Assembly: GCA_937967375.1 (NCBI GenBank)
Contig: CALCJF010000101.1
Coordinates: 1 to 22,014, forward strand
From: an uncultured Leucobacter sp.
GTDB lineage: Bacteria > Actinomycetota > Actinomycetes > Actinomycetales > Microbacteriaceae
Reading direction: 5' to 3'
DNA length: 22,014 nucleotides
Made by a program: the position numbers and the translations under genes. A model generated the notes under the pieces. It saw only the letters and a list, made by a program, of their open reading frames with translations. It ran no database searches and had not been told where the DNA came from. This document shows, piece after piece, positions 1-7,728 of this stretch; within the stretch, counting starts at the first letter, position 1; each line of letters starts with the position of its first letter.

Positions 1-174
1 CGGCAGGGCAACGCCGAGCCACAGCCAGAACCAGCCGAGGGCGTTGACCGCGAGGCCGAGCTGCGCAGCCATCTGCGGCAGTTGGGTGAGGTTGCCGATG
101 GCCGCGACGACCATGTAGACATAGAGCGCGGTGAGCACGGCGAACGCCGCCCACCCGGTGATCTTGCGAGCCAT
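1..174 (-). CDS. Small membrane protein, C-terminus cut by window edge
   Basis: The first 58 codons of a minus-strand gene are present; it runs off the left edge without a stop. The protein starts MARKITGWAAF and holds two likely membrane segments (about residues 7-28 and 42-58) with few charges between them. Its ATG shares one base with the TGA of the upstream gene (TGATG), so the two are probably co-transcribed and translationally coupled. I do not recognise a family. An integral membrane protein of unknown function is all that can be supported. Confidence 0.6.
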   Translation of the reverse strand, partial: MARKITGWAAFAVLTALYVYMVVAAIGNLTQLPQMAAQLGLAVNALGWFWLWLGVALP

Positions 175-677
175 CAGAACAGTCCCCCGAACATCGGCAG
201 CGGTACGAGCACGACGAGCCCGAGCGCCAGCCAGGCCACCATGCGCCGAACTCGCGCGCCGCGGCACAGCACGAGCACCGAGGTAAACCAGAGCGCCGGC
301 GCGAACGGCGCGACCCAGAACACGATTTGCTGCAGTATCCCGCCGAGTGAACCACTCGTCTCGATCACCGCGGCGTTCGCGGTTGCCGCCGCGTTCGCCC
401 AGCTGAACCACACCAAGGTGAAGAGCAGGTAGACCCCGCCGATCAGGCCGAGCAGCACGAGCGCTCCGTTTGAGAGCTGGGTCGATTCGCCAGTCGGCTC
501 GGTGGCAGCGTCAGCGACTTCGGGCCGAGGATCACCGGAGGTCTCGGCGCTCAGGGCCGTTTGCGGTTCGCTCCCCTGCGGCTCAGCCGCAGCAGACTGC
601 CCCTCGACGGTCCACCCGCTCGCGAGCGAGCTCTCGCGGGCCGCCTCGCGGCTCGCGCGATCCTTTTCGTTACCCAT
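174..677 (-). CDS. Hypothetical membrane protein with charged N-terminal region
   Basis: A 167-residue protein if started at the ATG at 677 (MGNEKDRASREAARE). The first ~65 residues are hydrophilic and rich in Ala, Glu and Ser; three likely membrane helices follow (about residues 69-93, 105-128 and 140-162). The reading frame stays open to 794, but that longer start would overlap the divergent gene at 772. The sequence TAGGCT (plus positions 685-690, minus strand) lies 7 nt before the ATG at 677, as expected for a leaderless transcript, which supports the shorter start. It overlaps the downstream partial membrane gene by one base. No family is recognised; the pairing suggests a two-component membrane assembly, but that is inference. 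Confidence 0.55.
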   Translation of the reverse strand: MGNEKDRASREAARESSLASGWTVEGQSAAAEPQGSEPQTALSAETSGDPRPEVADAATEPTGESTQLSNGALVLLGLIGGVYLLFTLVWFSWANAAATANAAVIETSGSLGGILQQIVFWVAPFAPALWFTSVLVLCRGARVRRMVAWLALGLVVLVPLPMFGGLF

Positions 678-684
678 ATCGACA

Positions 685-690
685 AGCCTA
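685..690 (-). promoter_or_regulatory. Candidate -10 box of a leaderless promoter
   Basis: On the minus strand TAGGCT (TANNNT form) ends 7 nt before the ATG at 677, so transcription would start at or next to the start codon. No convincing -35 element is visible. The same TAGGCT hexamer also occurs upstream of the SPFH gene. Confidence 0.35.
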
Positions 691-771
691 GCGAGCCGTA
701 CCCGGCTGAAACCTTGAAGTACACTGACGCAGAGACAAGCGAACATCGTCACAGCAGCAAGAAGGAGCGCA

Positions 772-1704
772 ATGTCTGAAGATGCAGTGGCCAAGCAGAA
801 GGCCGAGTCTGCCGAGCCGGCGAACGGTCAGGGCTGGAAGCCGACACCCGAGTCAAAGGCGAAGAGCAAGCAATTGCGCATCATCGCGCTCATCGCGTGG
901 GTCGTTGCGATCGCCCTTGAGGCCGTCGCGATCTTCTGGCTGCTGCGTCAGCGCGAATGGGTTGGCGAAGACGGCACCCTCGTGCGCGATCCAGACACGG
1001 GCCTGCTTCAGGCGCAAGACGCTGTCGCGCACTTTCCGCAGTGGGCGTTCATTACGCTGCTCGTGTTTCTCGTGGTCATCGCGACGCTCGCGATCACGGG
1101 TTCGCTGCTCTGGAAGAAGGCGAACCGCCTCGACCCAGCCCGCAAGGCCGACACCGTGCGCTTCTTCGTGCAAAACCAGCTCGGCGCGATCATCTCGATC
1201 ATCGCGTTTCTGCCGCTCATCATTCTCATCTTCCTCAACAAAGACATGGACAAGGGGCAGAAGACCACGGCCGGCATCGTGGGCATCGTGCTCGCCGCGG
1301 TGAGCGTGATCGTCGGCGTCGACTTCAACCCGCCGTCGGTCGAGCAGTACACCGCCGACCAGTCGACGGTCATTCAGCTGCTCGGCTCTGACAACGTCTA
1401 CTGGGTCGATGGCGGCACCGTCTACCACGTCTGTGAAGACGTCTCAGACATTCAGACCGGCAGCGTGATTCAGAGCGGCACGACCGCGCAGGCGATCGAG
1501 GCAGGCAAGAACCGTCTCACCCTGAAGTTCGCCTCGGAGCTGCAGAACTGCGGCCTGAACGTGCCAGAGAACGCCGACGAGATCACCTCGGCACTGCGCG
1601 AGATTCAGGCGGGCAAGACCGACACGCTGCTGCCGGCGCCTGTGTGGGCAGACCCATCGGACGCCCCGATCGAGGTCGCAGACGCCGAGCCAGCGGCGGC
1701 ATAG
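772..1704 (+). CDS. Conserved-looking four-helix membrane protein, unknown function
   Basis: A 310-residue protein with a good ribosome site (AAGGAGCGCA before the ATG). The first ~33 residues are charged and probably cytoplasmic. Four membrane helices follow at about residues 35-58, 91-113, 136-155 and 163-182. The remaining ~125 residues form a soluble tail with two cysteines (in YHVCEDV and QNCGLN) and an Ala/Asp-rich end. The tail looks folded rather than low-complexity. The gene stands alone between a divergent membrane operon and a convergent one, and ends at a strong hairpin. I recognise no domain; a membrane-anchored structural or sensory role is possible, but nothing in the sequence shows it. 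Confidence 0.75.
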   Translation: MSEDAVAKQKAESAEPANGQGWKPTPESKAKSKQLRIIALIAWVVAIALEAVAIFWLLRQREWVGEDGTLVRDPDTGLLQAQDAVAHFPQWAFITLLVFLVVIATLAITGSLLWKKANRLDPARKADTVRFFVQNQLGAIISIIAFLPLIILIFLNKDMDKGQKTTAGIVGIVLAAVSVIVGVDFNPPSVEQYTADQSTVIQLLGSDNVYWVDGGTVYHVCEDVSDIQTGSVIQSGTTAQAIEAGKNRLTLKFASELQNCGLNVPENADEITSALREIQAGKTDTLLPAPVWADPSDAPIEVADAEPAAA

Positions 1705-1724
1705 CGCACGTCTCGTTCGCATCG

Positions 1725-1776
1725 AAAAGGATCGCCCCTCCCCTGCTTCAATCGGCAGGCGAGGGGCGATCCTTTT
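1725..1776. terminator. Bidirectional intrinsic terminator
   Basis: A perfect 16-bp stem (AAAAGGATCGCCCCTC at 1725-1740 against 1761-1776) carries an inner 5-bp stem (CCTGC/GCAGG, 1742-1746 and 1755-1759) and an 8-nt loop. The A-tract on one side and T-tract on the other let it end both the plus-strand gene finishing at 1704 and the minus-strand operon finishing at 1823. Confidence 0.9.
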
Positions 1777-1822
1777 CTTTGCTCTGTACTTCGTTGGTTC
1801 TTTGCCTAAGAATTCTGCGCGA

Positions 1823-2146
1823 CTATTCGACGCGCTGCACGCGCTCGCGATACTTGCTGACGTTGTTGCCGGGAATCGAAGTGCGCTTCGTGCCCCGCAC
1901 CTCATCGACCTTCGCGTCGCTCCCGGTGACCGGCTTCGACTCGATGAGGGTCTCGCGTTCGAAGGAGTGCGACTTGTCGGTGTTGCGGTAGTACCTGAAC
2001 AGCGCCGTGTAGACGGCGACGCCTGCGGCAGGGCCTGCGAGCAGCAGCCAGCCGCCCCCACCCTCGTCTTGAGCGTTCGACTGCAGAAACACGTGACCAA
2101 GCACCGGCCCGAGCACCGCGGCGGCATTGATGAGCCCGGCGATCAT
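1823..2146 (-). CDS. Small membrane protein, last gene of the SPFH operon
   Basis: A 107-residue protein with two likely helices (about residues 1-22 and 32-50), followed by a charged soluble tail rich in Lys, Arg, Glu and Ser. Its ATG overlaps the TGA of the zinc-ribbon gene by 4 bp (ATGA), so it is translationally coupled to it. In Bacillus the related ydjGHI set also contains a membrane partner (YdjH), but this protein is much shorter and I see no sequence evidence that it is an equivalent. A membrane partner of the zinc-ribbon and SPFH proteins is the reasonable inference from context only. Confidence 0.7.
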   Translation of the reverse strand: MIAGLINAAAVLGPVLGHVFLQSNAQDEGGGGWLLLAGPAAGVAVYTALFRYYRNTDKSHSFERETLIESKPVTGSDAKVDEVRGTKRTSIPGNNVSKYRERVQRVE

Positions 2147-3495
2147 AGCGTCGCCACCAAGAATGCGATCACGATCGCTTCAATCACGGTGCCCGTCGAG
2201 AGCGCGGCCGCAAGCAGCCTGCCCCGCGAGACCGGCACGCTGCCCATGGTCTCACCGGTTCGTCCGTTCACTGCGATGTAGTGCACCATGCCGCGACCCC
2301 CCTCTTCGTGATAGTACGAGTACAGCCAGACCGGCAGATACATCGATACCCATCGAGTGCCGTGCACGCTGAGCTGCTCGTGTTCCCAGCGCACGCCGCG
2401 GTTGTACCCGCTGACAGTCGGGGCCACTTCAGAGCGCGCGATCGACAGCAGCTGGTCTTCGAGCACGGGGCGAATCGCCTCAACGTTCTGGTCTCTTTTC
2501 TCAGAGGTGAACCCCGTGAGATAGCTCGCGTTCCACTTCACGGCGTTCTTCGTATCGAACGGCAGGATCGTGTTGATGATGTTGTTCGTGTTCACGAACA
2601 CGTCCATGTTCGCGCGCTCGGCAGACGACTCGATCGTGAGGTCGTCTACGGTGAAATCGACGAATCGGCGCACCTGATAGACGTCGGCGTCGTAGAAGGT
2701 CTCGCGATCGTCGCCGCTGCCCCTGGTATAGCTGCGCAGCAGCACCTCTCCTTGCCCCCAGACGGTCGCACTCGCATTGCCGTCGACGACCATGTAGGGC
2801 AGGTAGACACCGACCACGTTCTCAGGGGTGAACTCTCTTAAGAAGCGCCGATGTGCGAACATTCTGCGTTTGCCCGCGAACTCTCGAATCGCGGCGACCG
2901 CCTGCTCGTGCGTCAGCGTGAATGGCAGCACCGCGTCTGGCACGGCCCCGTTCGGCACCTGGTTGTTGACCGTCAAGATGCTGCGACACCAGTGGCAGCG
3001 TGCAGACATGGCGCTCGCAATGTTCACGACCACCTCCGAGCCGCAGCCACCGCACTTCAGCGTCACGACATCGCTCATTGAGTCATCGATGTCTGCGGCA
3101 CCCGTGCCGATCACCGTGCCCTGCAGCTGATCGAGGGGCTGCTCGGCAAAGATCTGCCCCTCGACCGTCGTCTCAGACCACTCGTAGCGGCAGAACATGC
3201 AGATCAGCATGCCCGTCTGGGGTCGCAACTGAATCTCGGTCGAACCGCACCTCGGGCAGCGATTCACACCGTCACCCAGCCGCTCATTCTGAGTGTTTGC
3301 CTGCGTCGTCGCGTTCGGATCAGGGGCGAAAGGCGGCACAGGATCAGGTTGAGCGGGAGGCTGCTCAGCTGGCACCGCATACTGCGGCGGCATCGCCGGA
3401 TCCGCCTGCGCAGGCACAGGCATAGGAGCCTGCGCAGGCGTCACAGGGCTCTGCTGCGGCGGAACGCCCGGCAGCCCCTCAGCAGCATCGTTCAT
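2143..3495 (-). CDS. Double zinc-ribbon, membrane-anchored protein (YdjG-like)
   Basis: A 450-residue protein. The first ~70 residues are Pro/Gln/Ala-rich and disordered. Two zinc ribbons follow: C80-x2-C83 with C99-x2-C102, and C148-x2-C151 with C167-x2-C170. A ~230-residue globular region comes next (YLPYMVVDG, YLPVWLYSYYH), and a hydrophobic helix closes the protein (about residues 425-450). Such proteins are often labelled TFIIB-type zinc-ribbon or PriA-like, but there is no helicase motif and the tail anchor points to the membrane. The partner upstream is an SPFH protein 16 bp away, as in Bacillus pspA-ydjGHI. A scaffold or recruitment role for the SPFH protein at the membrane is inferred from that system. 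Confidence 0.8.
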   Translation of the reverse strand: MNDAAEGLPGVPPQQSPVTPAQAPMPVPAQADPAMPPQYAVPAEQPPAQPDPVPPFAPDPNATTQANTQNERLGDGVNRCPRCGSTEIQLRPQTGMLICMFCRYEWSETTVEGQIFAEQPLDQLQGTVIGTGAADIDDSMSDVVTLKCGGCGSEVVVNIASAMSARCHWCRSILTVNNQVPNGAVPDAVLPFTLTHEQAVAAIREFAGKRRMFAHRRFLREFTPENVVGVYLPYMVVDGNASATVWGQGEVLLRSYTRGSGDDRETFYDADVYQVRRFVDFTVDDLTIESSAERANMDVFVNTNNIINTILPFDTKNAVKWNASYLTGFTSEKRDQNVEAIRPVLEDQLLSIARSEVAPTVSGYNRGVRWEHEQLSVHGTRWVSMYLPVWLYSYYHEEGGRGMVHYIAVNGRTGETMGSVPVSRGRLLAAALSTGTVIEAIVIAFLVATL

Positions 3496-3511
3496 GTTGG
3501 TTCAGCCCTGC

Positions 3512-4711
3512 TTAGAGCCCCAGCGCCTTCGCTTTTGCCGCGTCGTAGTCCTCTTGCGAGATCAGCCCCGCGTCGAGCATCTCTTTGAACTTCGCGAGCT
3601 TCGCCATCGGATCCTCGGCTGCAGGAGCGGCCGGAGCCGGGGCCGCCGGGGTTGCCTGCTGCTGAGTGCTTTGAGCGCCCACCCCGGGAACTGGCTGCTG
3701 CAGACCACCGAGACCGGCTGTGCCAGCCGCCATGCCCATGCCGAAAATGCCGCCGGCGCCGGCATTTTCACCGGCAGCTTCGAAGCCCGCTGCCACCGAG
3801 GCCTGCAGGTTCGAGTTGCCGCGCGCTCCGGCAAGGGCATCTGCCCGCTGCACGTTCTTCAGCAGCTCGCGGGTGTTCTCGTCGTACTCGATCGCGATGA
3901 TCGCAGTCGCTGCGATGACAAGGCCTCGGGCCGTCGACCACTGGTAGTTCTGCTCGACTGCCGCCGAGAGGCTCTGAGCAAAGCCGATCGAATCCTGCTG
4001 AATCTTGGTGATGCGGTTGCCCTTAGAAGGATCGTTTGTGTAGAGCGAGAATGCCGGGGCCAGCGATCCGACGACCTCGTTGAACAGCTGCGAAGCGGCG
4101 TCGTTCTCGAGATCGGTGAAGTCGAACACCTGGCCCGGCTCGAGGTACTTTGCTGGCACAAAATTCTTGATGAACAGGATCGGGTCAGTGATCTTCAACG
4201 TGTAGGTGCCACGAGTCACCGCGCCCACCTGCGCGTTCATATAGGCGTCGTCCCAGTAGATCTCGCTCTGAGTGCCGAAGCGGTTGTTCGGCAGCTCCTT
4301 GAGCGTGACGAAGTAGGCGCGCTGCTGGGTGCTGGGGCGACCGCCGAACTTGAAGCGCTCCCAAGAAGTGGTGATCAACGGGCTGACGATACCGTTGCCC
4401 GCGAAGATCGACTGAGAGTCCTGCGCCTCGGAGTTCCACTCGTAAGCGCCGGCCTCCGCAGCGAAACCGGTGATGGCGCCGTCTTGCATCAGCACGAGAC
4501 CGTAGCCCTCGGGAACGAGGATCTTGCTGCCGTTCGTGATGACACCGTCAGAAGCCTTGGTGTTCGAGCCGCGACCCGCGTTCTGCCCTTGAGGAACTGC
4601 AGCGAACAGCGCTGCAGTAGGCGCCAGGCCGCTGGGCACCGTGTAAAAGTCTTTCCACTGATCTGCAAGCGTGCCGCCGATCGCGCCAATTGCTGCCTGA
4701 ATGAGTCCCAT
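3512..4711 (-). CDS. SPFH-domain protein with C-terminal SHOCT domain (YdjI-like)
   Basis: A 399-residue protein beginning MGLIQAAIGAIGGTLADQW, the typical start of the YdjI/COG4260 branch of the SPFH (stomatin/prohibitin) family. The SPFH core spans about residues 20-215 and a helical segment runs to about 290. A Gly/Ala/Met-rich stretch and a Gln/Ala/Pro linker follow. The last ~34 residues are a SHOCT domain (DPMAKLAKFKEMLDAGLISQEDYDAAKAKAL), in place of the zinc ribbon seen in many relatives. SPFH proteins oligomerise on membranes and organise microdomains; YdjI in Bacillus works with PspA in envelope-stress defence. The ribosome site GTGAGGATG precedes the ATG. It is the first gene of a three-gene operon. 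Confidence 0.88.
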   Translation of the reverse strand: MGLIQAAIGAIGGTLADQWKDFYTVPSGLAPTAALFAAVPQGQNAGRGSNTKASDGVITNGSKILVPEGYGLVLMQDGAITGFAAEAGAYEWNSEAQDSQSIFAGNGIVSPLITTSWERFKFGGRPSTQQRAYFVTLKELPNNRFGTQSEIYWDDAYMNAQVGAVTRGTYTLKITDPILFIKNFVPAKYLEPGQVFDFTDLENDAASQLFNEVVGSLAPAFSLYTNDPSKGNRITKIQQDSIGFAQSLSAAVEQNYQWSTARGLVIAATAIIAIEYDENTRELLKNVQRADALAGARGNSNLQASVAAGFEAAGENAGAGGIFGMGMAAGTAGLGGLQQPVPGVGAQSTQQQATPAAPAPAAPAAEDPMAKLAKFKEMLDAGLISQEDYDAAKAKALGL

Positions 4712-4761
4712 GTGTGCATCCTCACCGATGTGCCGAACGGCATTTGACTGTGAACGGCTTC

Positions 4762-4802
4762 AGCCTAGCGGTGCAATGCTGCACGAACCAGTGAAATCAC
4801 TG
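4762..4802 (-). promoter_or_regulatory. Candidate SPFH-operon promoter with two inverted repeats
   Basis: A minus-strand TAGGCT -10 candidate (4762-4767) lies about 50 nt before the SPFH start. Just upstream are two inverted repeats: GTGCA-atgc-TGCAC (4771-4784), covering the promoter spacer, and CAGTGA-aa-TCACTG (4789-4802), at and above the -35 zone. The -35 match itself is poor, which fits a promoter that needs an activator or an alternative sigma factor. Confidence 0.4.
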
Positions 4803-4862
4803 CGCTTTTCGCGCGGTCGGCCGGGCCGAGCGTTCGACGTTGCGGTTCGCGTGCAATGGCGA

Positions 4863-4896
4863 AACCCCCGCGATCCATCCCTGGGTCACGGGGGTT
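4863..4896 (-). terminator. Intrinsic terminator of the permease operon
   Basis: AACCCCCG (4863-4870) pairs with CGGGGGTT (4889-4896) around an 18-nt loop. On the minus strand it follows the stop of the APC permease by 15 nt and is followed by a short T-run (TTTCGCC). Confidence 0.7.
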
Positions 4897-4911
4897 CCTT
4901 CTCAGTGCGAG

Positions 4912-6405
4912 CTATGCCTTATGTTCTGCAGGGGTCTCGTCGAGCGTGGCGTCGATTGACTCCATGTCTGGCATGGTCAGGCCCTTGACGCCCTTTCGAA
5001 TAAGGAGGAACGCAAAGTAGACCGCGCCGATCCCGAGCATGATGAACACGTATACCCACGAGGCGATGAACGATTCGTCACGGAAGATCGATAGCTCCCA
5101 GAGCAGCCAGACCACGGCGACGATCAACACAGGGAGATCCCACCTGCCGAGGTCGAAGCCGCGGCTCGGGGGCAGGTGCTTGCGCTTGACGATGTAGAGC
5201 AGCACCGTGCCCGCATAGATGCAAGCGGGCAGCAGCGTTGCGGCTGAGAACAGCGCGAAGAGCGCGTCGGTGCGGAACGAGAACACACCGAGCACTATCT
5301 GACCGACGAGGAACATGAATACCGTTGCATTCGCTGGCGTACCGCGCTTCGGGTGGATCTTGCGCCATGCCTTCCACCCCGGGAACCGCTCGTCGCGCGA
5401 CATCGCCCAGACGAGGCGCGAACCGCTCAGGGTGATCACCAGGCCACACGAGAAGATCGAGATGACGACGAGCACGAGCAGCGCCTTGCCGACGAAGCTG
5501 CCCAGTACGCCCTGGATGATGTCGGCGATCGGCGTGGCCGATTGAGCGAGCGCCACGGGATCCCCCGCAAGCCCGGTGACGGCGATGATGAACAGGAAGC
5601 CGATGATGCCAAGCGTCAGCACCGCTTGCCACATCGCCTTCGGCACGACCCGGGCCGGATCCCTGGTCTCCTCGGCGAGATTGGCTGCGGATTCGAAGCC
5701 GACGATCGTGAATGCGCCGATCAAGAAGCCCATTTGCCAGGGACTCGCGTGGTTCAGCGTGCCAAAGTCGAAGTAGCCCTCAGCTGGAATGTCTGCCTTC
5801 GAGAAGAGCGTGCTCCACTCGAACTGACCGGTCGCGAAGCCGACACCGAACAGCAGCACCACGAGCAGGATCATGCCAATGAGTTGGATCATCACGGCCG
5901 TGTTGTTGACCTTTTGAGTGGCATGGGTCGAGATCGCCACCAGCAGCGCCTGCAGCAGGATCACGACTGCGGTGATGGCCCAGGCGTTCAGTGCGGTGCC
6001 CTCGTAACCGAAAAGCACCGGCAGGATCGCCGAGGCGATCGTGTAGTCAACGGCAACCACCACAATGCCGAGGAACATGAACGACACCCAGCCCATGATC
6101 CATCCGAGCACCGGGTTTGCCAGTCGTGAAACCCACTGGTACGCGTATCCCGTTACGGGCACGCGGGCCGCGAGGTTGCCGAAGATCAGTGCGACAGCGA
6201 GCTGACCGATCACCACGATCGGCCAGGTCCAGATGCCCATCGGCCCGGAACTGTTCAGTACCGAGCCGTACGAGGTGAAAATACCCGTAGCGATCGAGAC
6301 GAAGCCGAAGGCGACCGCGAAAAGAGTGAAGGCTCCGAGATCCTTCGCCATCTTCGGCTGGTCGCCGGCGACCCCGGTCGGTGCCGAAGTATCGGATTGC
6401 GACAT
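4912..6405 (-). CDS. APC-family amino-acid/amine permease
   Basis: A 497-residue integral membrane protein with about 12 helices. The first starts near residue 24 (GAFTLFAVAFGFVSIATGIF), the region where APC transporters bind substrate through unwound helix 1. Other family marks are GPMGIWTWPIVV, the YAYQWVSRL segment, GFESAANLAEETRDP (helix 6 and following loop) and the LSGSRLVWAMSRDERFPG loop. It best resembles the GABA/amine permease branch. A strong ribosome site (TTAGGAGAAATGCA) precedes the ATG, and the oxidoreductase gene ends 60 bp upstream. It is the last gene of the kinase/flavoprotein operon, so it probably imports the substrate that the operon breaks down, or its nitrogen-containing precursor. 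Confidence 0.88.
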   Translation of the reverse strand: MSQSDTSAPTGVAGDQPKMAKDLGAFTLFAVAFGFVSIATGIFTSYGSVLNSSGPMGIWTWPIVVIGQLAVALIFGNLAARVPVTGYAYQWVSRLANPVLGWIMGWVSFMFLGIVVVAVDYTIASAILPVLFGYEGTALNAWAITAVVILLQALLVAISTHATQKVNNTAVMIQLIGMILLVVLLFGVGFATGQFEWSTLFSKADIPAEGYFDFGTLNHASPWQMGFLIGAFTIVGFESAANLAEETRDPARVVPKAMWQAVLTLGIIGFLFIIAVTGLAGDPVALAQSATPIADIIQGVLGSFVGKALLVLVVISIFSCGLVITLSGSRLVWAMSRDERFPGWKAWRKIHPKRGTPANATVFMFLVGQIVLGVFSFRTDALFALFSAATLLPACIYAGTVLLYIVKRKHLPPSRGFDLGRWDLPVLIVAVVWLLWELSIFRDESFIASWVYVFIMLGIGAVYFAFLLIRKGVKGLTMPDMESIDATLDETPAEHKA

Positions 6406-6465
6406 TGCATTTCTCCTAATTGCGTGTGTTGCACCGGGGAGTTCCGATGCATGGTGGTTGACCCC

Positions 6466-7728
6466 TTAGAGGCGGATCGTGATTGGCCCGTCCTCGATCC
6501 GAGCTGCCGAGAACAGCGACCAGGGCATGCGAAACACGCGTCCCGGTGAGACTGGCCACGGCATCGTCTTCTTGCCGATCACTCGGCCCGCCTGCGTGGC
6601 GGTGACCGTCGTCGGCCCAGCCTGCTCCGCGTTCACCCACGCGAGCAATTTGCCGCGCGAAGGCGAAAGACTCGGGGTGTAGAGGCCCGGTGACACCCAG
6701 AGGAACGGTGCTTCCGCCAGAATTCTCACGCCACCGCCCCACGGCTCCTGTGGCCGTTCGAGATAGTCGGCGATGGCGCCAGCCGCGTGCTTTCCGCCGA
6801 GGGCAGCGACGTCAGCAGTGTCGACCGGATGCACCATGTTGCCTGCGGCAAACACTCCGGGGGCACTCGTGCGCCCGAGCGCATCGACGAGCGGCCCTCG
6901 CGTGCCGAGCGTGTCGAGCACGATCCCGCCGCTCCGGGCGAGTTCGTGATCAGGTATCCAGTCGCCCGTGAAGACCACGGTGTCGCAGTCGATGACTCGT
7001 CGCTCACCCGAACGCAGATCTTCGATCTCGACCCCGCTGACTCGCCCCCGCCCGATCACACGGACGACGCGCGAATGTGTCAGCACCGGGGTTCGGAAGA
7101 ATGCCTTGCCGCCCGCATTGAAGAGTCCGTAGCTTTCGGCACGCGCGTACTCGCTCACCATTGCGACCGTTCGGCAACCGGCTTCCTTCAAGGTGAGCAC
7201 GGCAGACCATGAGACCAGTTGACCCCCGACGACGACTGCGCGGTCACCGATGGGTCGGTGATGCACGTGCACCGCGTTCTGCAGCTCCCCGGTCGTATAG
7301 ACTCCCGCCGGCCGGTCTCCCGGAATCATGCGAGCCGAGCGCGGGCGCTCACGTGCTCCGGTTGCGAGCAGTGTCACTTTGCTGCTGATTCGCGCGACAC
7401 CCGCCGGGCTGACGGTACTCGCACCGCCCTCGGGATCCCAAGCTGTCACCATCGTCCCGGTGCGCAACTCGACGCCAGCACGCTGAGCGAGGTCTACGAG
7501 TTTGCGCGCATAGCGGGGACCCGTGGTGAACGAAGCGCGATCGCGGATCCCGTAGCCGGCGTGGTCACTGTGCCGCGGAATACCGCCCGCCTCGTGTTCG
7601 CGATCGAGCACTACCACCCGTGCGCCCGTGCGCCTGCGAAGCTCGGTCGCGGCGGTGAGGCCAGCCGGTCCTCCACCGATCACGAGTAGGTCGGTATGCT
7701 CGGGAGCGACGTCGCGCTGCTCGCTCAT
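6466..7728 (-). CDS. NAD(P)/FAD-dependent oxidoreductase (GlpB/HcnB-like subunit)
   Basis: A 420-residue flavoprotein of the pyridine-nucleotide-disulfide class. The FAD Rossmann motif LLVIGGGPAGLTAATEL lies near residue 15. The segment LLATGARERPRSARMIPG, the second dinucleotide site VVVGGQLVSWSAVLTLKEAG and the FAD-end motif GVFAAGNMVHPVDTADVAALGG follow. No redox CxxC is present, so it is not a thioredoxin-reductase type; it matches the partner subunit of GlpA-like or HcnB/opine-oxidase flavoproteins. About 80 C-terminal residues form an extra β-rich extension. The start at 7728 (MSEQRD) gives a 4-bp ATGA overlap with the upstream gene, preferred over a longer start at 7758. It probably hands electrons from the GlpA-like subunit to an acceptor. 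Confidence 0.85.
   Translation of the reverse strand: MSEQRDVAPEHTDLLVIGGGPAGLTAATELRRRTGARVVVLDREHEAGGIPRHSDHAGYGIRDRASFTTGPRYARKLVDLAQRAGVELRTGTMVTAWDPEGGASTVSPAGVARISSKVTLLATGARERPRSARMIPGDRPAGVYTTGELQNAVHVHHRPIGDRAVVVGGQLVSWSAVLTLKEAGCRTVAMVSEYARAESYGLFNAGGKAFFRTPVLTHSRVVRVIGRGRVSGVEIEDLRSGERRVIDCDTVVFTGDWIPDHELARSGGIVLDTLGTRGPLVDALGRTSAPGVFAAGNMVHPVDTADVAALGGKHAAGAIADYLERPQEPWGGGVRILAEAPFLWVSPGLYTPSLSPSRGKLLAWVNAEQAGPTTVTATQAGRVIGKKTMPWPVSPGRVFRMPWSLFSAARIEDGPITIRL

Noticed and set aside
3494..4747. 417-codon plus-strand open frame
   Set aside because: It lies wholly antisense to the SPFH gene, is Arg/Leu-rich with no family features, and exists because of high GC codon bias.
5353..6129. 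258-codon plus-strand open frame
   Set aside because: It is antisense to the APC permease, with the His/Asp/Glu-rich look of a shadow frame.
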